64,000 nucleotides of DNA from Silvanigrella aquatica (GTDB lineage Bacteria > Bdellovibrionota_B > Oligoflexia > Silvanigrellales > Silvanigrellaceae). Location: NCBI RefSeq assembly GCF_001907975.1, contig NZ_CP017834.1, positions 1,819,338-1,883,337 of the forward strand, written 5' to 3'. Within the stretch, counting starts at the first letter, position 1, and the number at the start of each line of letters is the position of its first letter. The translations under genes and the position numbers were made by a program. This document shows positions 12,301-22,300 of the stretch, in pieces. The notes below the pieces were generated by a model that did no database searches, was not told the DNA's origin, and worked only from the letters and a program-made list of their open reading frames with translations.

Positions 12301-15300
12301 TGTTTCACAGTATAATTTGTAGCTCCGGTGGCAGCAGACCAGGTTAAACTTATTTGAGTGGGAGATGCGGAGTTTGTCAAAACGGAAAAAGAATTTATAG
12401 GCGTTACCGAAATTTCACTTGAATTTCCTGAATTTCCTGCACTCGTAACGGATTGAATGACATAATAATAAATAACGCCATTAGAGACTGAAGTGTCTGT
12501 ATAACTCGTCGTTGTTAAATTTGATTCAATAACCGAATATGGACCTCCAGAAGTTTGGGATCGATTTAGAATATAAGTAATTCCGGCAGTTCCTGAACTG
12601 GCGTTCCAAGTAAGAGAAACTTTTCCACCACCCACCGATGTGGCAGCCAGTCCTGAGGGCGCCCCGGCAAAGGTTGAAGCCGCTATTTCTGTCGAAAAAG
12701 AAGATGTTCCCCCACCTAATGTCGTAGCTGTAATAACATAATAATAAGGGGTTCCAGCGGCAGCACTTGTGTCCGTACAAGTTGCTGTAGGTGAAGTCAT
12801 CACAGAGCTGCAAGTTCCAGAAGAAATGCCCACATAACCAGAGCCACTCGTTGTGCTTCTTAAAACCTGATATGTGATAACTGCCGTCCCAGGACTTAAA
12901 GCCCACGTCAATGTTATTTGTGTGCTGCTTGATGCTATTGCGCTTAAGGGATTGGGGGCTGTCGTAAAAGTTGTTGCATTCGCTTCATTAGAAGGTGCTG
13001 AATTTCCACCTGACGAAGTACTTGCTTTCACAATATAATAATATTTTGTACCTGGAGATCCGCTTGTGTCGGTACAAGTTGCAGTTGGAGATACAATACC
13101 CAAACTGCATGTACCAGAGCTAATAGCATTATAGCCAGACCCTGAAGTTACTGATCTCATTACAGTATATGTAATATTTGCACTTCCCGAACTTGCTACC
13201 CAAGTCAAATTTATTGTTGCCGTATCAGTTGAAGATGCCGTCAATCCTGTAGGAGGAACGGCAAATGTGGTAGCACTGACTTCGGTTGAATTTGTTGAAA
13301 TTCCTCCCGCCGTAGTTGCATTCACAATATAATAATAAGTTGAAGCTGGGGAAGCGCTGGTATCGGTACATGTCACTGTGAGAGAGGAAATAGGACTACT
13401 GCAAGTTCCTGTTGAAATGGGAGCATAGTTACTTCCCATTGTTGATGAACGCATTACATTATAGGTGAAAGACGCATTACCTGGACTTGCAGACCAGGTT
13501 ATTGATATCGATGTGGAACTCAAAGCGGTTGCAGAGACACTTTCAGGAGGATTTGTTTTTGTTGTCCCTATTGCTTGCGTTGAAATGGAAGACATTCCCC
13601 CTGCTGTTGATGCTGTGACGACATAATAATAGTTTGTTCCAGGTAAAGCGCTTGTATCTGTGCAAGTGAATGTAGGTGAAGTAATTGGAATACTACAACT
13701 TCCATTGGTTATGGCAGTGTATCCGGAGCCAGATGTATTGGATCGCGTCACTATGTAGGTAATAGGAGCTGTCCCTGGACTTGCGGTCCAACTCAAAGTT
13801 AAAGAAGAGGTTGTAGCCAAAGATGTAGATAATCCTGTAGGAGCGGTTGTATAGGTTGTCGCATTGGCTTCCAAAGAAGGTGAAGAAACTCCGCCCGATG
13901 TTGTTGCCTTAACAACATAATAATAAGTGACACCGGGGGAGGCGCTTGTATCGGTACAAGTGGTCAAAGAAGATGTCACCACTGCACTACAAGTACCCGA
14001 AGTTATTGCCACATATCCCGATCCACTCGTTATGGAACGCGTCACTGTATAGGTAATAGAAACATTTCCAGGACTGGCATTCCAACTTAAATTGATAGTC
14101 GAAGTCGATAAAGAGGCCGTCGAAGCCACTAAATTTGTGGGAGCTGTTGTGTAGGTTGTCGCATTGGCTTCATTCGAATTTGCTGTCGTAGTGCCGCCAG
14201 CTGTAGCTGTAACAACATAATAATATTTAGTTCCTGGAGATACTGTAGAATCAACACAGGAAGTCACCCCAGTTAAATTACTACACACTCCTGAAAAAGA
14301 TGCATAATCACTTCCCGGAGTATTTGACCGCAAAACATTATATGTAATTAGAGATGCTGTTCCTGTGCTTGCCGTCCAACTTAAATTTATGGAAGAGGAA
14401 CTTGCTGCGGTTGCCGTTAATCCACTGGGAGATCCGACGGGCGTAACAACTCCAGCTTCATTCGAATTTCCAGAAGTCACCCCTCCTGCCGTAGCTGTTA
14501 CGACATAATAATATTGAATCCCTGCTGTCGTGCTGGTATCGGTGCAGCTTGTTCCCGAAACACTGCTGCTACAAGTTCCGCTTGAAATTAAAGCATAACC
14601 CGTTCCACTGGTAATTGATCGTTTTACTACATAGGTTACAGCGACATTGGCAGAGCTGGCTTGCCAATTTAAAGTAACAAAATTAGATGCTGTTGCCGTT
14701 GCAGTCAAAGACGCGGGAGGAGTGGCTAAGGTTGTCACCATTCCTTCACTTGATTTAGGTGAAGTACCACCAGAAGTTGTTGCTGTAACAATATAATAAT
14801 ATTGAGTGGCTGCCGTTAAGCTCGAGTCAGAACATGTGTTTGTTGTTAATCCTGTACAACCTGCAACAAGGGAATAATTTCCACCTGACAGCGTGGTTCG
14901 ACTGACCTCATATGTAATTAAACCTGCTGTTCCACTGCTTCCCGTCCAAGTAAGATTTAAGGAACTGGAAGTAACTGAAGAAAAGGCAAGCGCTGTCGGT
15001 TTGGCAGGAGGTGTGATGACAGAAAGCTCACTGGAAATTCCAGAACTTGCGGTAGAATTATTCGCAACAAGAACATAGTAATATTGAGTGGCTGCTGCGA
15101 CGGTAGTATCTGTGCAATTTAGAACGCCTACTAAAGAACAACCAGTGACATTGGAATAGGGTCCTCCAGAAACAGAACCCCTCTTTAAAGTATATGTGAT
15201 TGTTGAATTTCCTGCATTTTGCAGCCAATTAAAGTTTACAGAACTTATCGTTAAATTCGATGCCGTAAGTCCCATCGGAGGACTGGGCGGCGTTGTGGCC

Positions 15301-16217
15301 GATACTTCTGATGAATTAGGAGAAATCCCTGCATTATTGCTTGCTACAACAACATAATAATATTTTGTTCCAGATAATGCCGTAGTATCAGAATAAGTTA
15401 ATGAGCTTAGTCCTGAGTCAATCACACCATAAGGTCCCCCTGAAACCAAAGAACGATTCACTTGATAAGTTATCGTTCCTACGCCTACAGCGGCATTCCA
15501 ACTTAAATTTATTTGTGATGAAGAAAAAGCCGTAGCAATAACACCTGTAGGTGCGTTGGGAGGAGTTGTGGGAGTGCCTAAGGCTTGGTTGCTTATGACT
15601 GTCCCAATGCTATTTGTTGCAGTAATCAAAAATTGATAAGTTGTTCCGTTCACAAGATTCGGAATTACGGCGTAATTATTTGTTACTCCTGTAATTGTGT
15701 TGGTATAAGGTCCGGGATAAACCCCATAGCTAATGGTGTAAGAATTTACGACATCAACACCAGTCCAAGACAAATAAATTTCTTTATTTCCTGCAAGTGC
15801 AACCAATGAATTAAATGCCCCTGGTGTTGCAGCTACTTCATTTAAAGAATTCACAGTTCCATACAAATTTTCGGCCATTACTTTAATATAATATCTTGTT
15901 CCGTTATTTAAATTTGGAATCACACATACTGTTAATGCAGTGCAATTTGAAAGTGAATTTGAATAATTTCTAGAAGAAGTTCCATACATAACTGTATAAA
16001 AATCAGCTTTATCAGCAGCCCCCCAAATTAATGATATCTGACCGGAAGTTGCTAAAGTATCGGTAATTGTAAAACTGTTTGGAGTTGACAAAAAAGGGGC
16101 ATTCTCATTATCAACGTGCGAATTTTTTCCTCCTAAAGGATTAAAATTACAACCTGTTAATAAAAGAATTATTAAAAAAATAAAATAATATTTTCTTAAA
16201 ACACAAGTGTTTACCAA
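3372..16217 (-). CDS. Giant lipoprotein with about 38 fibronectin type III domains, about 4281 aa
   Basis: I chose the TTG at 16217 because AGGAAGGAA lies directly upstream; a GTG at 16235 is the alternative. The resulting N-terminus is a classic lipoprotein signal (basic RK, hydrophobic core, LLTGC, then NFNPLGG). Asn at +2 suggests outer-membrane sorting. Residues ~40-3645 are Fn3 repeats of about 94 aa; I counted 38 by their TYxVxRS and YYYVV motifs. Most have a Cys pair in one loop (GTCSS...CTDTS). Residues ~3650-4005 form a LamG-like or unknown globular region (YDLYCNAHNA, FAAAWTSQALT). Residues ~4005-4281 hold six VYSCPL...GxC repeats that look like a beta-propeller. Domains 13-18 resemble 27-32, which indicates an internal 14-domain duplication. 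The next gene upstream is a paralogue. I infer a surface adhesin or fibre. Confidence 0.9.
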   Translation of the reverse strand: MVNTCVLRKYYFIFLIILLLTGCNFNPLGGKNSHVDNENAPFLSTPNSFTITDTLATSGQISLIWGAADKADFYTVMYGTSSRNYSNSLSNCTALTVCVIPNLNNGTRYYIKVMAENLYGTVNSLNEVAATPGAFNSLVALAGNKEIYLSWTGVDVVNSYTISYGVYPGPYTNTITGVTNNYAVIPNLVNGTTYQFLITATNSIGTVISNQALGTPTTPPNAPTGVIATAFSSSQINLSWNAAVGVGTITYQVNRSLVSGGPYGVIDSGLSSLTYSDTTALSGTKYYYVVVASNNAGISPNSSEVSATTPPSPPMGLTASNLTISSVNFNWLQNAGNSTITYTLKRGSVSGGPYSNVTGCSLVGVLNCTDTTVAAATQYYYVLVANNSTASSGISSELSVITPPAKPTALAFSSVTSSSLNLTWTGSSGTAGLITYEVSRTTLSGGNYSLVAGCTGLTTNTCSDSSLTAATQYYYIVTATTSGGTSPKSSEGMVTTLATPPASLTATATASNFVTLNWQASSANVAVTYVVKRSITSGTGYALISSGTCSSSVSGTSCTDTSTTAGIQYYYVVTATAGGVTSGNSNEAGVVTPVGSPSGLTATAASSSSINLSWTASTGTASLITYNVLRSNTPGSDYASFSGVCSNLTGVTSCVDSTVSPGTKYYYVVTATAGGTTTANSNEANATTYTTAPTNLVASTASLSTSTINLSWNASPGNVSITYTVTRSITSGSGYVAITSGTCSAVVTSSLTTCTDTSASPGVTYYYVVKATTSGGVSSPSLEANATTYTTAPTGLSTSLATTSSLTLSWTASPGTAPITYIVTRSNTSGSGYTAITNGSCSIPITSPTFTCTDTSALPGTNYYYVVTASTAGGMSSISTQAIGTTKTNPPESVSATALSSTSISITWSASPGNASFTYNVMRSSTMGSNYAPISTGTCSSPISSLTVTCTDTSASPASTYYYIVNATTAGGISTNSTEVSATTFAVPPTGLTASSTDTATINLTWVASSGSANITYTVMRSVTSGSGYNAISSGTCSLGIVSPTATCTDTSGSPGTKYYYIVKASTSSGGNSAPSNEANATTFTTAPNPLSAIASSSTQITLTWALSPGTAVITYQVLRSTTSGSGYVGISSGTCSSVMTSPTATCTDTSAAAGTPYYYVITATTLGGGTSSFSTEIAASTFAGAPSGLAATSVGGGKVSLTWNASSGTAGITYILNRSQTSGGPYSVIESNLTTTSYTDTSVSNGVIYYYVIQSVTSAGNSGNSSEISVTPINSFSVLTNSASPTQISLTWSAATGATNYTVKQSTTLGGSSNGTSVASCTSIATTSCTITSLTNNTTYYYTVFANNTGVSSTASNSTSEIANTPFASPFTNILAGTSQVNLNWTAVTNATNYTIYVSSTSGNAVAGNTIATGCNSVTGLTCTATGLTNGTKYYFALVANLSSGGTFTSGEVFATPIGIFDISSLTALSSSSAQVSWSTALGATQYNVKYGISSNSYTFTNGPFSSSPATISGLSAGTTYYVRMTAENGQGSVTSNSEYSVTTKTSPPTNLSASAASSSLVDITWNASPGNALITYNVSRSVVSGSDYLPINTGTCSSAISSPTFTCNDTSVLPGVKYYYVVTAAIAGMTTLNSIEANVVTPTTSPTNLSAGSSGATTASLSWAASPGSEPITYTVGRSSVTGGPYTNVVGCINISALSCTDTNVSSGNVYYYVVTAKNSAGSTLPSTEASLTGQAAAPTNLTAVASNSTTINISWTGSSGTASISYIVTRSTMSGSGYVPISSGTCSSGVSSPATSCTDTSANPGTTYYYIVKASTNGGISGASNEASATTYSTIPTGVTATAQSPTNVTITWSASSGQASITYTVTRSTTNGSGYVAILAGTCSSSVSALTCSDDSAAPGMTYYYVVKATVSGLSTLNSSQATATTFTTPPTNLVATAANTSTINLSWTISPGTASITYVITRSLTSGSGYGTISSGTCSTAVVSPTATCSDTSGTPGVKYYYIVTAVTAAGSLGTSNEAFATTYTSAPTNLVATAQSSTTINLTWTASPGDPSGVTYTVKRSLTLGTGYNVISSGTCSSSISSTSCSDQTASPGTTYYYVVSANTAGGSSAPSTAANATTFTTIPTGLAASVTSATVTLTWTASPGASVTYTVLRSSNSGTGYIPITAGTCSSAVSATTCTDTSVISGNIYYYVVNAQSAGVSTGSSAEVNASVIPSAPTGLTASAINNSTINLSWTQSTGNSNISYVVTRSTTIGSGYLPIASGSCSGTLTSSTSSCSDMTASSGVTYYYILKASNAGGTSGSSNEASATTFTTAPTGLTATAATTTSINLSWTAPIGAVTYTVQRSVTTGTGYAALTTGGCGGLVSGSSCSDSTANPGTQYFYVVIANNTAGPSGSSSEANASTKTAAPTGLTVNVVGTTSLVLAWSASPGSLSNTYTLMRSSVSGGPYSNVTSCVTISALTCTDSNVTAGTAYYYVVSAANSAGASTNSSELSAVTLSTVPSGFSATANGSTVNLNWTATSGTSSLITYTLNRSTVSGSSYSTISSGISTTAYSDSSVTAGTPYYYTVLSKTSGGNSLPSSEISVTPIASFSITSISSSANQLIVNWGTATGAANYTVKQSTSSGGSGTGSNVTGCIAIATTTCTVTGLVNGTTYYFTVFANNTGINSTATANTAESSGTPFSSSLNVTGIASAQVSFSWSSITNTTNYNIKYSTVSGSAASGTAATGCSSLSSGILTCTATGLTNGTLYYFALIANLSTGGTVQSSEVSATPIGTFDITTATAASTTSANISWGASSGASSYTIQYGLASNTYTGSQGSITTTSAVLTGLSPGNLYYIRVKAVNASGNISSNSEKQVTLPTTAPTGLTLSSVSTSAANLTWTASPGNSGITYVVSRSTTQGSNYVALTTGGCSGNLVATSCSDTSVSSGNTYYYVVTASNSTTPTGNSNELAVTTYPSAPTNLTGVSNSATQNQLSWSAITGNALGTTYSLKSSLTLGGPYDPVTGCTAITSLTCADNNVTAGTTYYYIIIANNSTGSSVKSTEFALTTFTTPPTSPLASVVSNSQINVSWTSSPGTATITYTVLRSITQGTGYSVITSGGCSGTITSPTSTCQDTNVTAGIKYYYVIQVSPAAASLNQSTETSATTKTTTPTNLAATASSSTEVVISWTKSPGTAAITYTVKRANAIAGPFSAIATGSCNAAVVSPIITCTDESVTAGNTYYYVITATVGGNTTPPSTAVSTTTPTAAPTNLVATATTTSQMNLSWTASPGSSTMTYVVSRSLVTKGPYSPITSGTCASLVTSTTTCTDTSVAAGTTYYYVVTAQAASSTTSANSTEANGTTTTTAPTTVTATANSTSAVTVSWTASPGSATVTYNVLRSTTSGTNYVAIATGVCSSPITSTLSCEDTNISPGVIYYYVVTAQTGTVASGNSTQASVIVPTIAPSGLVATATSSTNVNLSWTASPGNSSITYNVLRSSNSNGTYSAISSGTCNTSVSTTTCTDTSVTAGNLYYYIVQASNGAAILSPTANSNIANTTTQTTAPTGLVATISGASSVTLTWNASPGNAPITYTAQRSTTTGSNYGNITQGTCSTGISSTVTCSDLSPSVGSTYYYVVTAKNAYPVATGNSNEASLFFSAPIKSSSDQVTFTNGTSSGIIANSGTVLTGSHGTWSDTSNCVNKWYANNLLTNVTTSAYTTQSSDACRVISYCVTCTNPVGSNTACNNGVSSSTNGIVTANILSAYATRVSSVAGNSLTTAGQNQIKSFLDNLITNNQSFPDIFYAIQNSQNAGYGSSNNTTIYDLYCNAHNASITNSAYTWDKNGVLGNSALATAPNYGIAISNNSIFFNNQPSTMVAYAQTPSSSTSYNGIIGYSSNTSSRSFHGIGYNIGSNTTIFDDIGLTTISNSNTGYNFVGRSLSGSNITYDINGNIGTPTANTTAFGSGNFILGNYPQNSTQTNKTLNGYLPFAAAWTSQALTFAQLETIRTAYTSNFPTPVPLAFTASVTGTIYTCTLNSNNSFPSAGSCTQSSGFGSGVSITSSSTYLYAVNSSGTVYSCPITNNKIPTTSAGCNSIGGFGDSYPTIFTANNYVYVVLYSNNKIYSCPLSNGVVPGPGGCSLATGFSGPYAGFVSNGYIYFDGYAASGSVYSCPLTGGTIVPNAGSCPKSFTFTNAWGLAYNRGFAYVGDYNNGYVFACSLSSSTFPNSTSCSKTTGFGTIWAITSNPNNNNVYIINSSGTVYTCAIASNGTIPNASGCLSASGFGSGYGISIY
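7600..8700 (-). repeat. Four-domain Fn3 cassette, copy 2 of the first giant gene
   Basis: It encodes four consecutive domains of distinct type (ITYTLNRS; NYTVKQSTSSGG; NYNIKYSTVSG ending TPIGTF; SYTIQYGLASN). The same order occurs 3966 bases upstream in the gene (11570-12665). The distance was measured between the matching VKQS codons at 8335 and 12301. Confidence 0.75.
11570..12665 (-). repeat. Four-domain Fn3 cassette, copy 1 of the first giant gene
   Basis: Four domains of the same types and order as at 7600-8700 (ITYILNRS; NYTVKQSTTLGG; NYTIYVSSTSG ending TPIGIF; QYNVKYGISSN). The flanking domains 17 and 18 also resemble 31 and 32, so the duplicated unit is longer than the cassette itself. 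Confidence 0.75.
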
Positions 16218-16367
16218 CGTTTCCTTCCTACACACAAGTATTCTCTAATTTTATTTTTACATTCATTGCTTATTTTTTATATATTTTTAAAATGCAAATT
16301 GTTTCTATTATTTAAAAAAAATGACTTTATTTATACTCATGATCGACTTTGTATTTTTGGCTCAATT

Positions 16368-19300
16368 TTAATAGTTTTGTATAAATAATGATTCAGGAAA
16401 ATCAAACCCTGCAGAAGAGCCATTAGTAACACTACACGTTCCAATATTACCATTTGAAGCCGTAATAGGACAAACCGATATTGTATTTGCTGACCTATTA
16501 GCTACGTAAAGATTAATATTGCCATTTGTGCTAATATAAATTGCAATACCTCTCGCATTATTAAATCCAGTTTGCGCCGTTGCACATAGTGTAAAATAGC
16601 CACTGCTATTTACAGTACATTTAATTACCGTATTTGTAGTAGAATCTGAAATATAACCATAATTTGTTCCGTTTAAATTAATAATATAAATACTTCGAGA
16701 ATTTGATAAAGTAACATAATTTCCTCCGGTACCTGTAGCATCAGTCGTTCCTGTTCTTGTGCAAGTGCTTAAAGTACCATTTGCCGCAATAGGACAGTCC
16801 CAAACAATACCTCCTGATGTCACATTATAAAGATAATTAGTAGACCCTGTTGGATAAATAAAAGAACCTTGTAATCCATTATTTGCTATAGTAATTGAAT
16901 TACAAGTTCCAAATGCGCCCGTAGTTGAATTCAAAGGACATTGATACATTTTAACAGGACCATTATAGCCCATTACATAAGCATTTCCATTAAAAATACT
17001 GAGCCCATGTGGGTTTGTAATAGAGGGTGAAGATACAGCTGTTGTGCAGGTTCCTATTGAACCATTTGTAAGATCCACAGGACATTTAACTATATTACTG
17101 CTAACAAAGTTTGCAATATACATTGTGTAGCTATTATTTGTAGTGTTATAATTAATAATTGCAGTAGAAGGGCTATTCAGTCCACTTAAAGACATTTGTT
17201 TACATATTCCTAAAGCCCCTGTTACAGTGTCAATAACACATCGTTGTAGGGTACTTCTATCCCAACTCGCTGAATATAAATAAGTTTGAAGACCTTGACC
17301 TAAAGTCGGATAATATGCTTGCTTTACTTGATTTAATTGAGTTTGCGTTAAAGCTGTTGATGTCCACGCAGCGGCAAAAGCCATATATTCATTTAAACCA
17401 TCACTATTTGTTCCTGAATATTTGCCAATATTCCAGTTACCATTTAAAGTTGTATTACTACTATTTGATGTGTTACATGAATTTAATAAATAATTAAATG
17501 AATTACTCCCTAATGAAACTCCCCAAAAATCATTCATTCCAGCAACTAAGGAACAAGAGAGAACGTTCGGAGTGACATTAATATAACTGGGATTTAAGTA
17601 AACAGAATTTGCCGAATTATTATATCCAAAATAATTTGAAACACCATTAAGTGAGGAATTTGTTGCCGGAGTTCTTGTAATTGCAACAATTGAAGATGGA
17701 TTTCCCGAAGTAAATACAGAAGAAACCGAAGCGATAGGAGATGTTGTAATTGGATTTTTAATACCTCTCGCATCCGAAAAAGCGAAATTGACACCAGCCG
17801 CATTATGTTCAGAACAATATAAGTCATACAATGCGGTTCCTGAAGTTGCGTTTTGTGTATTGCGCATCGCATACATATAATCTGGTAAAGGAATTCCATT
17901 ATTAAGAAGTGAATTTAAAAAACCAAGAAATTGTGTAGACCAATTTGTATTTACATATGATCCAACCCTACCATAATAATTAGAAAATATTGCATTTGTA
18001 TCAACCCCATTTATGACATTTGTAGAGGCTGGTTTATTAAATACTGTTGTGCCACTGAGAGTTGGAGATAATAAATTTTTACACGTCACACTGAAAGATA
18101 TAATTTGACAAGAATTTGTTGTTACGTAAGTGGGAGGTATTGAACTTGATGTTATTGTTCCACTGGCAGCAGTTATTGGATTATTATTAGAATAAAACTG
18201 ATAAGTACAATTACTAGAATCATTCCAATTTCCTAGCGTTCCCGTATAAGTAACAGAAGTTCCCACTGCTCCCCCCGTATTTGTGAGAGTTGGATTTCCC
18301 GTTGGAGAATTAATTATTTGAGGATAATTAAATAAAAACGACATTGAATTACTTGTTAAAGAAACGCCTGTGCTTGCCGCAGTATCTCCCGATTGATTTG
18401 TTGCAACCACAATAAAATTATATGTATTACCCAATGTAAGCGAAATTCCACCCGAAGAGGGACCTGCGCATGAAGTTTTAAGACTGACTGCTGTAGAAGT
18501 TACAGTACAAAATAAAGAGGAAGATGTTGTCGGTATAGTTGGAGATAAAGCGGCATATACATTAAATATAATATTTTTATTATCTCCATAAGAATAACTA
18601 TTCCAAGAAATTGTCAAAGAGGTTGTCGTAGCTAGAGTTATCGATGAAATTATAGGTGCTGTAATCGGATTTGTTATTAAACTAGCCGTCGCAGAGGTTA
18701 TATTAGAATTATTTAAATTAGTTGCTGTTACCGTATAATTAAAATTTGAATTTTCAGTTAATCCATTAATAATACAAATAACTGTTGTTGTTGGAGGAAC
18801 TCCTGTCGTGAGCGCAGTTGATGAATTACATGAAGGAGTGATAATCGTATTATTTTGAGTTATACTATAAATAATATTTGCAGATCCATAATTTGCACTA
18901 AATGTTAATGTCACTTGCGGCCCAGAAGACACTACAGTCTGTAATGTAACATTGTTACCAGAATTAAAGTTTGTCGTAAAAGAAACGGGTGAATATGTAA
19001 GCGTTGATGGCGCTGTATTAGAGGCGCTTATTGTAAAAGAATAAGTTGTATTTTGAGTGAGTCCAGTTACTGTACAACTTAAAGCAGTCGTAGGTGATGT
19101 AGTTGATAAACCACTACAACCATTCACAGGAGAATTTGAGCCTGTAAAATTTACTGAAAAAGTAACTGGTGCATTTCCTATATAATTTCCCCCAATTGCA
19201 AAACTCCAACTCAAAGTTATAGCAGTATCCGTAATTTTTGTAGCTGATATAGAACTTAATAAACCACTTGTTGCCGCTGTAAATTGAGTAGTTGGATTGA

Positions 19301-22300
19301 CTGTATTAGAATAAGAATATGAAGAAACAGCAATCGTATTTGCTTTAATCTGAAAGCTATATTTTGTATTTTGAGTTAAACTATTTATCGTACAGGTTTG
19401 AGTTACCAATGAAGGAGCCGCATCACTTAAAGAACAATCTCCTCCTAATTGTGATATATTTACAGGATTAATCCCTTGCATAATAGTAAAATTGACATTT
19501 TGATTCCCAATATTAAATTGCCAAGATAATTTTACAGATGTGTCACTTATAGAAGAAATTGACACTGTAAATGCAGGTTTTATCAATGTCAGTTGCGTAG
19601 TAACAGAGATATTATCTAAAGTAACAGATACCGAATCTGAAGGAGCATTATTTGTTGCTACTATTGCAAAATAATAAATTGAATTTTGCGATAAACCAGA
19701 TACATTACAAACATTTGTTGTTGAAGGGGAAGAAGGAAATGTTGTTGAACCCGTTCCACAAGTAATTATTTTTCCAGATGTGATTGGATTTGTAGAGGTA
19801 GACTGATACACCACATAATTTAAATTCTCTGTACCCACATCATAAGTCCAAGTTATATCAGCAGTTGTATCTGTTGAATTTATACTTTGAAGAGTTATCG
19901 TATCGCTCGGGTTTAATGCGGACGTAAATGAATAAACAGCCGATGGAGCAGAAGACAATGAACCACTTGATGTTGCTAAACCTGAATTTATTGTAACATT
20001 ATTTAGCATAGTAACAATTCTATAATAATATAGTGTATTCTCTGTTAGAGAACTGCTGTCACTGCTATTTGAACTATTGTCTATACAAGAAAGAATTGTA
20101 AGTGATGTAGAGGAAGAAGATGCATTACATGCCTGAACCGTTGAAGAAGAAATTGTAAAATTATTTGTAGTTGAACGATAAACAACATAGGTTAAATTCA
20201 CATTATTATAGTTATTTTGCCAATTTAATGTTGCTGAGTTATAATTAACCCCTGATGCATTTAATGACTTTGGCGCAACGGGATATGTCACATTCGAAAA
20301 AACAGCATTTGCAGCTAACGTACCATTCGCATTTTTAGCAGTCACTTTAATATAATATAAGGTACCAGGAGCTAGTAAACTTATCGAACTGGTTTGAGTT
20401 GAAGATCCAGTTATAGCAGTGACTTCAGTATTTCCTAAATTAATGCTTGTAGATGTTGTTCCATAAGCAATCACATAAGTTGTCGCCCCTAATGTTGTAT
20501 TCCATTTCACATCTAATACAGTTGTATTATTTACTGCATTTTGAAGCACTGAAAAAAGTGAAAAACTTTGAATGGGAATGCCTGTATATTCAGTACTCTG
20601 TAAATTGCCTCCACTACTACGTGTTGCCACTAAAGCAAAATAATATGTTGTACCACTTGTTAGGTTTTGAATAGCGCATGATGTTACAAGTAAACAGTCT
20701 TTAAATACACCCCCACTTAGGGCTTGACCTTGTGTCGTTGAATAATAAATTTTATAATCCGTCGCATTTGCAATGACGGACCAATTCACAGTTAATTCTT
20801 GAGAGTTTGTTACCGTAACACTTAATACAGGCGCAGGAATGGGAGTCACTGAAAACTCTTGTGAAAAAGAAGTTGCATTGGATCCATTTGACGCAATAAT
20901 TGTAAAATATGTCGTTGTATTTAAAGCACCAATAGGACTATTACCTACTGTTAAGGAACAACCGCTCGACGTGCACGTTGTCGCTGTACCCGTTGCAGAT
21001 CCCATTTGAGTTGTAGATGCTTTTACAACATAAGATGATGCTCCCGTAGTATTTGTCCAAGATATATTTATTGCCGTTGCTGTACTTGATGCATTAATTG
21101 AAGAAATATCTACAGGCAAAATAGGCTTTACACTAGCAGCCGCACTTGCGACTCCCATGGCACCATTCGCCATTGCCGTTATTGTGTAATAATATGTCGT
21201 CACTCCATCCACTACTGTAACAACATCCGAGCAGGTTAATGTAGAACCTGTTCCTGATACTGAAGCACAAGTCCCGACAGTTTCATAACCCGTTCCAATT
21301 GTCGTCGATCTTTGCACTAAGTAACTAAAGGCGGCTGTACCTGTATTTTGATTCCAAGTTATTGCCACAGCTCCGCCTACTGCCGAAACATTGGGAGTAT
21401 TTGCCTGGGCTGGTAAGGTAACAATCGAGAGTGGAAGTGAGGTTAATGTGTTTTTTGAATTATTTATTGTAACTACATAATAATAATTGCTACCAGCTGT
21501 TAAAGCAGAATCGGTATAAGTGTTTTGACTTGGATCCGTGGTTGTATGAATGAATGCTCCCGCCGTACTGACTGGTAAGGAAGTACTACGATAAACTTTA
21601 TAAGTCACTGTCTGATTTCCATTAGCAGCGCTCCACGTAAGCGTAGCACTTGTTGCCGTAACTGGACTTATCGAACTTAAATTCAAAATTGGAACAGTTG
21701 CTAATAAAGTTGTTACATTATTTGTTGCAACGAGTGTTGTTGCTCCCCCATTATTAGCTGTTACTTTATAAAAATATTGTGTATTTTCAATTAAACCAGC
21801 TAAATCTGTACAAGTATAAATATTCGTATTTGTACAATTAGAGACAGGAAGCCATGTATTGACGGCACCGGTAGTCGATCGATACACATTATACGTAACG
21901 GTACTGCCACCCACTCCAGGCGCAGGATTCGGCGCCCAATTTAAAACAACAGAATTTGCTGTTACAGTTCCAAAAGTTAAATTGAAGGTGGGCGTCAAAG
22001 ACAAATCTGTGGTTACTGATAAAGGAGTTGAGGATACATAATTAATATTATCATTAGTCGCACGCACCTGAAAAGAATAAATTGTATTTTGCGTTAATGT
22101 ATTTACAGTTAATGTTGTTGCTGCTGTAGGAGTTGTATTTACAATATTCCAAGTATAAGGCGCTGCATTGCCCTCAGCATAATAAAGGGTATATTTAATA
22201 TTTGATAAATTACTTCCCCAACTCGCAGGTGGATTCCATGACAATTTTATAGTACTTTCTGTAACATCTGTAGAAGTATTTAGAGTTGAAAAAGTAGGGC

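Larger units (their letters stand above)
5280..16100 (-). repeat. Fn3-coding tandem array of the first giant gene
   Basis: About 38 diverged units of roughly 280 bases. Each encodes an Fn3 domain with a recurring YYYV strand, seen on the plus strand as repeated acataataata-like words. The units are far from identical at DNA level, so this is an old protein-domain array, not a recent satellite. Local base composition varies; for example around 6.1-6.8 kb and 9.0-11 kb it is more G+C-rich than its surroundings. Confidence 0.85.

Noticed and set aside
12526-12906. Open frame of 126 codons inside the first giant gene
   Set aside because: It is a shifted-frame shadow of the Fn3 repeats. It is low-complexity and Trp/Cys-odd, and no ribosome-binding site fits.
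5280-16100. Regularly spaced repeated words that could be taken for a CRISPR-like array
   Set aside because: The period (~280 bases) matches Fn3 domains in one open frame. The repeats are diverged and there are no cas genes.
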